This document shows, piece by piece, positions 1-10,808 of a stretch of DNA of 64,000 bases. A program made the translations under genes and the position numbers. Every line of letters begins with the position of its first letter. The stretch's first letter is position 1. The notes beneath the pieces are model-generated. The model did not search any database and was not told where the DNA came from. It worked only from the letters and a program-made list of their open reading frames with translations. Source of the stretch: Streptomyces malaysiensis subsp. samsunensis. GTDB taxonomy: Bacteria; Actinomycetota; Actinomycetes; Streptomycetales; Streptomycetaceae. The stretch lies in contig NZ_JANIIC010000020.1 of assembly GCF_024519315.1 (NCBI RefSeq), forward strand, positions 1 through 64,000, written 5' to 3'.

Positions 1-1095
1 GTGAGCCTTGGCGCCGACGGACTCGGCGAGGGTGGCGTACGGGCTCGCGGCCAGGCGGGCGGCGAGGCCGCGGTGGATCCCACGGCACCAGAACGGGCCC
101 CGGTAGATGAAGGCGCTGTAGCCCTGCACCAGCGTGGCGCCGGCCAGAATCCGCTCCCAGACGTCGTCCGCGGTCTCGATCCCGCCGACCCCGACCAGGG
201 TCAGCCGGTCCCCGACCCGGGCGTACAGGCGGCGCAGCACCTCCAGGGAGCGCGCCTTGAGGGGGGCGCCGGACAGGCCGCCGGTCTCGGCGGTGAGACT
301 CGAGGGGGAGGTGAGGCCGAGACCGTCCCGCGCGATGGTCGTGTTGGTGGCGATGATGCCGTCCAGGCCGAGTTCGACCGCGAGATCGGCGACCGCGTCC
401 ACGTCCTCGTCGGCGAGATCCGGCGCGATCTTGACCAGAAGTGGCACCCGGCGTTCGGTGACCGTGCGGTCCGCGGCCTCGCGGACGGCGGTCAGCAGTG
501 GCCGCAGCTGATCCACGGCCTGGAGGTTCCGCAGTCCGGGGGTATTGGGCGAGGAGACGTTGACGACGAGGTAGTCGGCGTGGGCGGCGAGCCGCTCGGT
601 GGAGGTCACGTAGTCGGCGGCGGCCTCCGCCTCCGGGACGACCTTGGTCTTGCCGATGTTGACGCCGACCGTCGTGGCGAAGGCCGGGCGCCGGGCCGCG
701 AGACGGGCCGCGACCGCCGCCGAGCCCTCGTTGTTGAACCCCATCCGGTTGATCAGGGCGCGGTCGGCGACCAGCCGGAACAGCCGCCGCTTGGGGTTGC
801 CGGGCTGTGGCTGGGCGGTGACCGTGCCGATCTCGACATGGTCGAAGCCCAGCATGGCCATGCCGTCGATTCCGGCGGCGTTCTTGTCGAATCCGGCGGC
901 CAGCCCGAAGGGCCCGTGCATCCGCAGGCCCAGCGCCTCGGTGCGCAGCGCCGTGTGGCGGGGGGCGAGGACGGCGGCGATGAACGTCCGCAGCACGGGG
1001 ACGCGGGCGGCCCGGCGGATCCAGGAGAAGGCCAGGTGATGGGCGTTCTCCGGATCCATCCGCCGGAAGATCAGGTTGAAGAGGAGCGCGTACAT
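1..1095 (-). CDS. pyrD: dihydroorotate dehydrogenase (quinone), 3' end cut by window
   Basis: Oxidises dihydroorotate to orotate in UMP synthesis, passing electrons to membrane quinone (class 2 enzyme). The minus-strand reading frame is open from the ATG at 1095 to base 1 (365 codons), so only the last few residues lie outside the window. The N-terminus MYALLFNLIFRRMDPENAHH is the membrane-association helix typical of class 2 enzymes. The segment VVNVSSPNTPGLR in the middle is the family's conserved flavin and substrate region. It follows carB by 94 nt containing a perfect palindrome, so it is probably the last or next-to-last gene of the pyr operon. Class 2 family and identity are secure. 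Confidence 0.95.
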   Translation of the reverse strand, partial: MYALLFNLIFRRMDPENAHHLAFSWIRRAARVPVLRTFIAAVLAPRHTALRTEALGLRMHGPFGLAAGFDKNAAGIDGMAMLGFDHVEIGTVTAQPQPGNPKRRLFRLVADRALINRMGFNNEGSAAVAARLAARRPAFATTVGVNIGKTKVVPEAEAAADYVTSTERLAAHADYLVVNVSSPNTPGLRNLQAVDQLRPLLTAVREAADRTVTERRVPLLVKIAPDLADEDVDAVADLAVELGLDGIIATNTTIARDGLGLTSPSSLTAETGGLSGAPLKARSLEVLRRLYARVGDRLTLVGVGGIETADDVWERILAGATLVQGYSAFIYRGPFWCRGIHRGLAARLAASPYATLAESVGAKAH

Positions 1096-1155
1096 GAGGG
1101 GCTTTCTGCGCGGGGGCGAGGGGTGGGGCCCAGGAAGCGGGGTGGGCTCATGAAG

Positions 1156-1181
1156 AGGGGGACACCGGCCGGTGTCCCCCT
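1156..1181 (-). terminator. perfect 13-bp inverted repeat between carB and pyrD
   Basis: The 26-nt sequence is an uninterrupted palindrome (AGGGGGACACCGG followed by its complement). It begins 9 nt after the carB stop codon and ends 61 nt before the pyrD start. It lacks a U-tract. In Streptomyces such hairpins often act as terminators or mRNA-stabilising processing sites, so it may lower pyrD expression relative to carAB; that role is inference. Confidence 0.55.
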
Positions 1182-1189
1182 GGCTCGCC

Positions 1190-4493
<3,304 letters not shown>

Positions 4494-4501
<8 letters not shown>

Positions 4502-5633
4502 GCTGGCCCTCCATCAGGGACACGAAGCGGTCGAAAAGGTACGCGGCGTCATGCGGACCGGCGGCGGCTTCGGGGTGGTACTGGACGCTGAACGCGGGGC
4601 GGTCGAGCAGCCGCAGCCCCTCGACCACGTTGTCGTTGAGGCAGACATGGGAGACCTCGGCGCGGCCGTAGGGGGTGTCGGACGGCGCGTCGAGCGGGGC
4701 GTCCACGGCGAAGCCGTGGTTATGGGCGGTGACCTCGACCTTCCCGGTGGTACGGTCCTGCACCGGCTGGTTGATCCCGCGGTGGCCGTACTTCAGCTTG
4801 AAGGTGCCGAAGCCGAGCGCGCGGCCGAGGATCTGGTTGCCGAAGCAGATGCCGAACAGCGGCGTGGAGCGCTCCAGCACGGCCCGCATCAGGGCGACGG
4901 GGTGGCCGGCGGTGGCCGGGTCGCCCGGTCCGTTGGAGAAGAAGACCCCGTCCGGGTCAACCGCGTAGATGTCCTCGACGGTGGCGGTCGCGGGCAGCAC
5001 ATGCACCTCTATGCCGCGCTCGGCCATCCGGTGCGGGGTCATGCCCTTGATGCCCAGGTCGATCGCGGCGACGGTGAACTTCTTGGTGCCGATCGCCGGG
5101 ACGACATAGGCCTCCTCGGTGGCCACCTCCCCGCTGAGGTCGGCGCCCTTCATCCGCGGGGCGGCCCGCACCTTCGACAGCAGCGCGGCCTCCTCGGCGA
5201 TCGCCGCACCGGAGAAGATGCCCACCCGCATGGCGCCGCGCTCGCGCAGATGGCGGGTGAGGGCGCGGGTGTCGATCCCGCTGATGCCGACGACGCCCTG
5301 GGCGGCGAGCTCCTCGTCGAGCGAGCGGCGGGAGCGCCAGTTGGAGGGCGTACGGGCCGGGTCGCGCACCACATAGCCGGAGACCCAGATCCGCTTGGAC
5401 TCCGGGTCCTCGTCGTTGACGCCGGTGTTCCCGATGTGCGGGGCGGTCATCACGACGACCTGGCGGTGGTAGGAGGGGTCGGTCAGGGTCTCCTGGTAGC
5501 CGGTCATCCCGGTGGAGAACACGGCCTCGCCGAAGGTCTCCCCCACGGCCCCGTAGGCCCGGCCGCGGAAGGTGCGGCCGTCCTCCAGGACGAGTACGGC
5601 GGGGGCGCTGGCGCCCCGGGTGGAGGTCGTCAT
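4494..5633 (-). CDS. carA: carbamoyl-phosphate synthase small (glutaminase) subunit
   Basis: Hydrolyses glutamine and passes ammonia to CarB. I start it at the ATG at 5633 (379 aa), which overlaps the stop of the upstream 193-aa gene as ATGA; the open frame extends further but the extra part is non-homologous. The N-terminal CPSase domain starts LVLEDGRTFRGRAYG. The class I glutaminase domain carries the nucleophile Cys in LFGICFGNQILG and the His/Glu pair in QYHPEAAAGPHD. The GICFGNQ form, instead of GICLGHQ, is what I expect for actinobacterial enzymes. Confidence 0.98.
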
Positions 5634-6211
5634 CGTTCGGCGCCTTCCGTCTGGTTGCTCGGGTGGTTCTGGTCGTTGTCGGCGGAGCTGAGGGCGTCGA
5701 CCCAGGCCGGGTGCTCGGCGGCGTGGTCGGAGCGGAAGCCCGAGTCGATCAGCTTCTCGCCCAGCTGCCAGGTGATCACCAGCAGCCCGCCCTCGGCGAG
5801 GACCTTGCCCGCGATGCCCTTGTCGAGCCGGGCGCCGCGCAGCTGGGCGGCGGGGATGAAGAAGTCCCGGGCGCCCGGCCGTACGATGTGCACGCCCCGG
5901 TCGGTGAGGGTGAGCTCGGCCCGGCTGCGGGTGCCGAGGCCATGGGCGACGATCCGGTCCAGCCACTGCCCGGCGGTGGTGGAGCCGTGGTAGCGGCCGC
6001 TCATCGACAGCTCGGGATCGCCCGGCTCGGCCGGGGCCCGGGGCGGCTCCGGGAGATCGCCCTGGAGGGTGCCGCGCCACTTCCAGCCCTCGCGCATCAG
6101 CCAGTAGACCAGCGCGATGACCAGCAGCAGCCCGACGACCCAGCCGATCCTGGCGGCCCAGTCCGTCACGTCCTGCGATTTCTGCTCGGCCACGAGGAGG
6201 GAGAGATTCAC
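5630..6211 (-). CDS. single-pass membrane protein of the pyr operon, PH-like C-terminal domain suspected
   Basis: 193 aa, GTG start at 6211. It has a short N-terminus, one membrane segment at about residues 24-42 (IGWVVGLLLVIALVYWL), a Pro-rich linker, and a soluble C-terminal region of about 120 residues, compactly beta-rich by eye (VHIVRPGARDFFIPAAQLRG, GLLVITWQLGEKLIDSGF) that resembles PH-like domains. Its stop overlaps the carA start as ATGA, and its place between pyrC and carA is, from memory, conserved in Streptomyces. No catalytic motif is visible. The position suggests a link to pyrimidine synthesis, perhaps membrane tethering or cofactor-free regulation, but the function is unknown. 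Confidence 0.85.
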   Translation of the reverse strand: MNLSLLVAEQKSQDVTDWAARIGWVVGLLLVIALVYWLMREGWKWRGTLQGDLPEPPRAPAEPGDPELSMSGRYHGSTTAGQWLDRIVAHGLGTRSRAELTLTDRGVHIVRPGARDFFIPAAQLRGARLDKGIAGKVLAEGGLLVITWQLGEKLIDSGFRSDHAAEHPAWVDALSSADNDQNHPSNQTEGAER

Positions 6212-6263
6212 AGCGACCTTCCCATGCCAATTCGATGATTTCGCCCCGCAGAGCCGAACCCGC

Positions 6264-6278
6264 TTCGTAGGATACGAA
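6264..6278. promoter_or_regulatory. 15-bp palindrome at a possible promoter upstream of the carA arm
   Basis: TTCGTAGGATACGAA is a perfect 6-bp inverted repeat with a 3-bp centre. It lies 53-67 bp upstream of the 193-aa gene. Its minus-strand centre reads TATCCT, which could serve as a -10 element, so the palindrome may be an operator at an internal promoter. The surrounding 277-bp gap (6212-6488) is AT-richer than its neighbours and otherwise holds only a hairpin near the pyrC stop. Confidence 0.35.
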
Positions 6279-6424
6279 AACCGGTCACTTGAGCCTTAAG
6301 GCACGAAACGGCATGCCCGTGGAGACGGTTGGGGTGGTGACGGCGGCCGGCGTCGTCGCACCCACCCGTGCGGCGTGGGTACTTGCCGACGTGCCCGTAC
6401 TGCAAGGGTCCTCCCTTCGGTAGA

Positions 6425-6459
6425 TGCGGGCGGCAGCGCCACAGCCAGTGGCGTCCGCA
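6425..6459 (-). terminator. hairpin just downstream of pyrC
   Basis: An outer stem TGCGG/CCGCA and an inner stem CGCCAC/GTGGCG flank an unpaired purine-rich side. It starts 30 nt after the pyrC stop on the minus strand. It may be a partial terminator or a processing site that separates pyrRBC from the downstream carAB arm; there is no U-tract. Confidence 0.4.
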
Positions 6460-6488
6460 CTGCGACACGGTGTGGACAGACAGCCTGT

Positions 6489-7799
6489 TCACGGCTGCGG
6501 AGTCGGCGTCAGCTTCCCGTCCACGACCGTCGGACGGCCGCGGAGGAAGGTGTGGGTGACGCTTCCCGGCAGCTCAAGACCCTCGTAGGGGGTGTTCCGG
6601 CTGCGGGAGGCGAAGCCCGCGGGGTTCACCACACCACGGTAAGCGGAGTCGAGCAGGGTGAGGTTGGCGGGCTCCCCGGCGGCGACGGGACGGCCGTGGC
6701 CGGTCAGCCGGCCGATGGCCGAGGGCCGCACCGACATCCGGTCGGCGACGCCCGTCCAGTCCAGCAGCCCGGTGTCCACCATGGTGTGCTGGACCACGGA
6801 GAGCGCCGTCTCCAGGCCCACCATGCCCATGGCCGCCGCGCCCCACTCGCAGTCCTTGTCCTCGTGCGGATGCGGGGCGTGGTCGGTGGCCACGCAGTCG
6901 ATGGTGCCGTCGGCGAGCGCCTCACGCAGCGCCATCACATCGGCCTCGGTGCGCAGCGGCGGGTTCACCTTGTAGACGGGGTCGTAGGAGCGTACGAGCT
7001 CGTCGGTCAGCAGCAGATGGTGCGGGGTGACCTCGGCGGTGACGTTCCAGCCCTTGGACTTGGCCCAGCGGACGATCTCGACCGAGCCCGCGGTGGACAG
7101 ATGGCAGATGTGCACCCTGGAGTCGACGTGGGCGGCGAGCAGCACATCGCGGGCGATGATCGACTCCTCGGCGACGGCCGGCCAGCCGCCCAGGCCCAGC
7201 TCGGCGGAGACGACGCCCTCGTTCATCTGGGCGCCCTCGGTCAGGCGGGGCTCCTGGGCGTGCTGGGCGATGACACCGTCGAACGCCTTCACGTACTCCA
7301 GCGCACGGCGCATGATCACCGCGTCGTCCACACACTTGCCGTCGTCGGAGAAGACCCGCACCCCGGCGGCCGAGTCGTGCATCGCGCCCAGCTCGGCGAG
7401 CTTCTTGCCCTCCAGGCCCACGGTGACCGCCCCGACGGGCTGGACATCGCAGTAGCCGGACTCCCTGCCCAGCCGCCAGACCTGCTCGACGACGCCCGCG
7501 GTGTCGGCGACCGGGAAGGTGTTGGCCATGGCGTGGACCGCGGTGAAACCGCCGACCGCGGCGGCCCGGGTGCCGGTGAGGACCGTCTCGGAGTCCTCCC
7601 GGCCGGGCTCGCGCAGATGGGTGTGCAGGTCGACCAGGCCCGGCAGCAGGATCTGCCCGGCGGCGTCGATCACGGTGGCGCCGTCCGCGTCCAGACCGGT
7701 GCCGACCGCGGCGATCCGCGCCCCCTCGATCAGCACGTCCCGCGGCTCACCGCCGAGCACCTTCGCCCCGCGCAGCAGCGTCTTGTGGGTGTCGCTCAT
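6489..7799 (-). CDS. pyrC: dihydroorotase
   Basis: Cyclises carbamoyl aspartate to dihydroorotate, the third step of UMP synthesis; cytosolic zinc amidohydrolase. The 436-aa protein has the metal ligands H59 and H61 in DLHTHLREPG, further His ligands in VHICHLSTAG and VTPHHLLLTD, and the catalytic Asp in VATDHAPHPHED, all intact for a type I enzyme. I use the ATG at 7799 (MSDTHKTLL). A GTG at 7805 in frame overlaps the pyrB stop as GTGA and lies 5 nt from a GAGGAG, so translation may begin there with two extra residues. Either way it is coupled to pyrB. Confidence 0.97.
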   Translation of the reverse strand: MSDTHKTLLRGAKVLGGEPRDVLIEGARIAAVGTGLDADGATVIDAAGQILLPGLVDLHTHLREPGREDSETVLTGTRAAAVGGFTAVHAMANTFPVADTAGVVEQVWRLGRESGYCDVQPVGAVTVGLEGKKLAELGAMHDSAAGVRVFSDDGKCVDDAVIMRRALEYVKAFDGVIAQHAQEPRLTEGAQMNEGVVSAELGLGGWPAVAEESIIARDVLLAAHVDSRVHICHLSTAGSVEIVRWAKSKGWNVTAEVTPHHLLLTDELVRSYDPVYKVNPPLRTEADVMALREALADGTIDCVATDHAPHPHEDKDCEWGAAAMGMVGLETALSVVQHTMVDTGLLDWTGVADRMSVRPSAIGRLTGHGRPVAAGEPANLTLLDSAYRGVVNPAGFASRSRNTPYEGLELPGSVTHTFLRGRPTVVDGKLTPTPQP

Positions 7800-7801
7800 G
7801 G

Positions 7802-8782
7802 TCACTTGCTCTCCTCGGTGCGGGCGGCGGCGACGGCGGACTCGTTCCCGCCGAGCAGCAGATACAGGACGGCCATGCGGATCGAGACACCGTTGGCCAC
7901 CTGCTCGACGGCGGTGCAGCGGTCGGAGTCCGCGACCTCCGCGGTAATCTCCATACCGCGGTTCATGGGGCCGGGGTGCATCACGATGGCGTGCTCCGGC
8001 ATCCGGGACATGCGGTCGCCGTCCAGGCCGTAGCGGCGGGCGTACTCCCGCTCGGTGGGGAAGAAGGCCGCGTTCATGCGCTCGCGCTGGACGCGCAGCA
8101 TCATCACGGCGTCGGTCTTGCCGACCACCGTGTCCAGGTCGTAGGAGACCTCGCAGGGCCAGCTCTCCACCCCGAAGGGGACCAGCGTCGGCGGGGCGAC
8201 CAGCGTGACCTCGGCACCCAGGGTGGACAGCAGATGGACGTTGGAGCGGGCCACCCGGCTGTGCAGGATATCGCCGACGATCGTGATCCGGCGCCCGGCC
8301 AGGTCCTGCCCGACTCCGGAGGCTTCCGGGCGCAGATGGCGGCGGACGGTGAAGGCGTCGAGCAGCGCCTGGGTGGGGTGCTCATGGGTGCCGTCGCCCG
8401 CGTTCACCACGGCGCCTTTGATCCAGCCGGAGGTGGCGAGCCGGTGCGGGGCACCGGAGGCGTGGTGGCGGATCACCACGGCGTCGGCGCCCATCGCCTC
8501 CAGGGTGAGCGCGGTGTCCTTCAGGGATTCGCCCTTGGAGACCGAGGAGCCCTTGGCGGAGAAGTTGATGACGTCGGCGGACAGCCGCTTGGCGGCCGCC
8601 TCGAAGGAGATACGGGTGCGGGTGGAGTCCTCGAAGAAGAGGTTGACGACGGTACGGCCGCGCAGGGTCGGCAGTTTCTTGATCGGCCGGTCGGCGAGCC
8701 TGGCCAGTTCCTCGGCGGTGTCGAGGATCAGGACGGCGTCGTCGCGCGAGAGGTCGGCGGCCGAGATGAGGTGGCGCTTCAT
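7802..8782 (-). CDS. pyrB: aspartate carbamoyltransferase catalytic chain
   Basis: Condenses carbamoyl phosphate with aspartate, the committed step of pyrimidine synthesis. 326 aa from the ATG at 8782; the open frame runs about 25 codons further upstream, but the family begins at MKRHLISAADLSRDDAVLIL. The carbamoyl-phosphate-binding STRTR motif is at residues 53-57, with HPTQALLD mid-protein and HPGPMNRG near the C-terminus. No pyrI-like regulatory subunit gene is present, so this is a class B/C enzyme, as expected in actinobacteria. It lies 138 nt downstream of pyrR, a gap in which I see no gene. Confidence 0.97.
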   Translation of the reverse strand: MKRHLISAADLSRDDAVLILDTAEELARLADRPIKKLPTLRGRTVVNLFFEDSTRTRISFEAAAKRLSADVINFSAKGSSVSKGESLKDTALTLEAMGADAVVIRHHASGAPHRLATSGWIKGAVVNAGDGTHEHPTQALLDAFTVRRHLRPEASGVGQDLAGRRITIVGDILHSRVARSNVHLLSTLGAEVTLVAPPTLVPFGVESWPCEVSYDLDTVVGKTDAVMMLRVQRERMNAAFFPTEREYARRYGLDGDRMSRMPEHAIVMHPGPMNRGMEITAEVADSDRCTAVEQVANGVSIRMAVLYLLLGGNESAVAAARTEESK

Positions 8783-8920
8783 CCGGTTGCTCCGTGGGTG
8801 AAGGAGGTGTGCGGGCATGCGGGCGGGCAGGCGCGGGGACCGGTGCCCGGGCGGCACCGGTGGTCCGTCGGGCGGGTCCCCCGGGGTCGCCGGGGCGGCA
8901 CTCGCCGTCGGTGAGGGGCG

Positions 8921-9502
8921 CTACTTCCCGTCCGCGGGGGTGGTCTCGCGCAGCCCGAGGAGCACGCTGTCGCGGCCGTCCTCCTCGGTGAGCTGGACCT
9001 TGACCGTCTCCCGCAGCGACGTGGGGAGGTTCTTGCCGACGTAGTCGGCGCGGATCGGCAGTTCACGGTGACCACGGTCGACGAGGACCGCGAGCTGGAC
9101 CGCGCGCGGCCGCCCGATGTCACCGAGGGCGTCGAGCGCGGCGCGGATGGTGCGGCCGGAGAAGAGCACATCGTCGACGAGGACCACGACACGGCCGTCG
9201 ATGCCGTCGTCGGGGATCTCGGTACGGGCGAGTGCGCGGGCCGGGCGCAGCCTCAGGTCGTCGCGGTACATCGTGATGTCGAGCGAGCCGACCGGGATCC
9301 GGCCGGGCCTGCCGGTGATCTCTTCGAGCCGGGCGGCCAGCCGCCGGGCAAGAAAGACACCACGGGTGGGAATGCCGAGCAGCACCACGTCATCGGCGCC
9401 TTTGGCGCGCTCGACGATCTCGTGGGCGATGCGGGTGAGAACGCGCGCGATATCCGGTGCTTCCAGCACGGGACGCGCGGCGTCCGAGGTACGGGCGTCC
9501 AT
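8921..9502 (-). CDS. pyrR: bifunctional pyr operon regulator / uracil phosphoribosyltransferase
   Basis: 193 aa with a type I phosphoribosyltransferase fold. The PRPP-binding motif VVVLVDDVLFSGRTIRAAL is at about residues 105-123. In Bacilli PyrR binds pyr mRNA in response to UMP and causes termination; in mycobacteria it is reported to act on translation. As first gene of the operon, with an RNA element matching the PyrR binding-loop consensus over its own ribosome binding site, it probably represses itself and, through coupling or polarity, the downstream genes. The ATG at 9502 has an AGGAGG 10 nt upstream. Confidence 0.97.
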   Translation of the reverse strand: MDARTSDAARPVLEAPDIARVLTRIAHEIVERAKGADDVVLLGIPTRGVFLARRLAARLEEITGRPGRIPVGSLDITMYRDDLRLRPARALARTEIPDDGIDGRVVVLVDDVLFSGRTIRAALDALGDIGRPRAVQLAVLVDRGHRELPIRADYVGKNLPTSLRETVKVQLTEEDGRDSVLLGLRETTPADGK

Positions 9503-9512
9503 ACGAAACGGA

Positions 9513-9552
9513 CCTCCTTCTCCGCCTCACGGGACGGACCTTAAAGGACGGT
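9513..9552 (-). promoter_or_regulatory. PyrR RNA binding loop overlapping the pyrR ribosome binding site
   Basis: On the minus strand, 9535-9524 reads GTCCCGTGAGGC, which fits the core of the published PyrR binding-loop consensus ARUCCNGNGAGGYU. The fold is canonical: G-C pair, bulged U, two C-G pairs, a CGUGA loop with the required GNGA, and a lower stem in which TCCTT pairs with AAGGA. The 3' arm of the lower stem (AAGGA) runs into the Shine-Dalgarno AGGAGG at 9518-9513. No antiterminator/terminator pair is seen, so repression at translation initiation is the simplest reading. Confidence 0.7.
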
Positions 9553-9634
9553 CGGATTTGCGCCATTCACACTAGCAGGGGTACGTGGCTCCTCCGTCAA
9601 CACCCCTGGCCGGAGCCCCTCCGCTCCGTTCGGC

Positions 9635-9676
9635 TTGACGAATGGAAATTACGCTGCGTAACCTCACAGTGAGTGA
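9635..9676 (+). promoter_or_regulatory. bldD promoter with BldD-like operator
   Basis: TTGACG (9635-9640) and TAACCT (9659-9664) are separated by 18 bp, a good housekeeping-sigma promoter about 60 bp upstream of the bldD start. Immediately over the -10 and start region, 9676-9664 on the minus strand reads TCACTCACTGTGA, which matches the BldD consensus TNACNC(A/T)GNGTNA at all but one position. BldD is known to repress its own gene, so this is a plausible autoregulatory site. Confidence 0.6.
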
Positions 9677-9724
9677 CCAGCCGCGCGGCAGAGCCGCACG
9701 TCGATACAGCGTCCGGGGAGCTTT

Positions 9725-10225
9725 ATGTCCAGCGAATACGCCAAACAGCTCGGGGCCAAGCTCCGCGCCATCCGCACCCAGCAGGGCCTCTCCCTCCACG
9801 GTGTCGAGGAGAAGTCCCAGGGCCGCTGGAAGGCCGTGGTGGTGGGATCGTACGAGCGCGGCGACCGCGCCGTGACCGTGCAGCGTCTCGCCGAGCTGGC
9901 CGACTTCTACGGCGTCCCGGTGCAGGAGCTGCTTCCGGGCACGAGCCCGGCCGGAGCCGCCGAACCGCCGCCGAAGCTGGTACTGGACCTTGAGCGACTG
10001 GCCCATGTGCCGGTCGAGAAGGCGGGCCCGCTTCAGCGGTACGCCGCGACGATCCAGAGCCAGCGTGGTGACTACAACGGCAAGGTGCTCTCGATCCGCC
10101 AGGACGATCTGCGCACCCTCGCCGTTATCTACGACCAGTCGCCGTCCGTGCTGACCGAGCAGCTGATCAGCTGGGGCGTGTTGGGCGCCGATGCCCGCCG
10201 CGCCGTCCAGCACGAAGACGCCTGA
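9725..10225 (+). CDS. bldD: c-di-GMP-responsive developmental regulator BldD
   Basis: Master repressor of sporulation genes during vegetative growth in Streptomyces; tetrameric c-di-GMP drives dimerisation of its C-terminal domain and DNA binding. 166 aa. The N-terminal XRE-type helix-turn-helix covers about residues 6-70 (GAKLRAIRTQQGLSLHGVEE). The c-di-GMP signature RGD-X8-RQDD is intact at residues 114-128, exactly where it is known in S. coelicolor BldD. A GGGGAG lies 6 nt before the ATG at 9725. It is monocistronic: divergent from pyrR and followed by a strong bidirectional terminator. Confidence 0.98.
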   Translation: MSSEYAKQLGAKLRAIRTQQGLSLHGVEEKSQGRWKAVVVGSYERGDRAVTVQRLAELADFYGVPVQELLPGTSPAGAAEPPPKLVLDLERLAHVPVEKAGPLQRYAATIQSQRGDYNGKVLSIRQDDLRTLAVIYDQSPSVLTEQLISWGVLGADARRAVQHEDA

Positions 10226-10260
10226 GTCCCCATTTATCCGCTCTTCACCAGCAGAAACGT

Positions 10261-10310
10261 GCCGCCGGGGGCGGTGGAGCCCTTCTGGGTCCTCCACCGC
10301 CCCCGGCGGC
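10261..10310. terminator. bidirectional terminator between bldD and nusB
   Basis: A perfect 19-bp stem (GCCGCCGGGGGCGGTGGAG and complement) with a 12-nt loop sits between the convergent bldD and nusB genes, 35 nt after the bldD stop and 52 nt after the nusB stop. Confidence 0.85.
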
Positions 10311-10362
10311 TCTGTCATATGACGCCCCTGTGCGGCGTGCGTTCCGCGCCTGTGCGGCGGCG

Positions 10363-10806
10363 TTATGTCTGGGGCTCCTGATCGCGGCGCAGACTCGGCT
10401 TCAGCTCCTTGATACGGCCCAGCAGGCCGTTCACGAAGGCCGGTGAGTCATCGGTGGAGAACTCTTTGGCGAGCTGCACCGCCTCGTCGATCACCACCGC
10501 GTCCGGGGTCGCGTCCTCCCACACCAGCTCATACGCGCCCAGTCGCAGAATGTTCCGGTCCACGACCGGCATCCGGTCCAGCGTCCAGCCCACCGCGTAG
10601 GTGGCGATGAGCTCGTCGATCCGCTCGATGTGCTGGGCGTATCCCTCGACGAGCTGCATCGTGTATTCGCTGACCGGCGGCTGCCGGTCGTCGGTCCGGG
10701 CGAGCCGGATCCAGTCCGCGAGCACGGTCTGCACGGCGCTGCCGCGCTGATCGGCCTCGAAGAGGATCTGGAAGGCGCGCTTACGGGCCTTGTTGCGGGC
10801 AGCCAC
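10363..10806 (-). CDS. nusB: transcription antitermination factor NusB
   Basis: Binds boxA of rRNA leader transcripts with NusE (S10) to form the antitermination complex. 147 aa, all-helical family; the N-terminus ARNKARKRAFQILFEADQRG contains the Arg-rich RNA-binding helix, and RNILRLGAYELVW and DEAVQLAKEFSTDDSPAFVN are conserved family blocks. GTG start at 10806, two bases after the efp stop, so it is co-transcribed with efp. Length and motifs are typical. Confidence 0.97.
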   Translation of the reverse strand: MAARNKARKRAFQILFEADQRGSAVQTVLADWIRLARTDDRQPPVSEYTMQLVEGYAQHIERIDELIATYAVGWTLDRMPVVDRNILRLGAYELVWEDATPDAVVIDEAVQLAKEFSTDDSPAFVNGLLGRIKELKPSLRRDQEPQT

Positions 10807-10808
10807 GG

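Noticed and set aside
6208..6492. 94-aa minus-strand frame starting inside the pyrC stop (GTGA overlap)
   Set aside because: Coupled start is tempting, but third-codon GC is low and the composition is not protein-like; treated as an untranslated gap.
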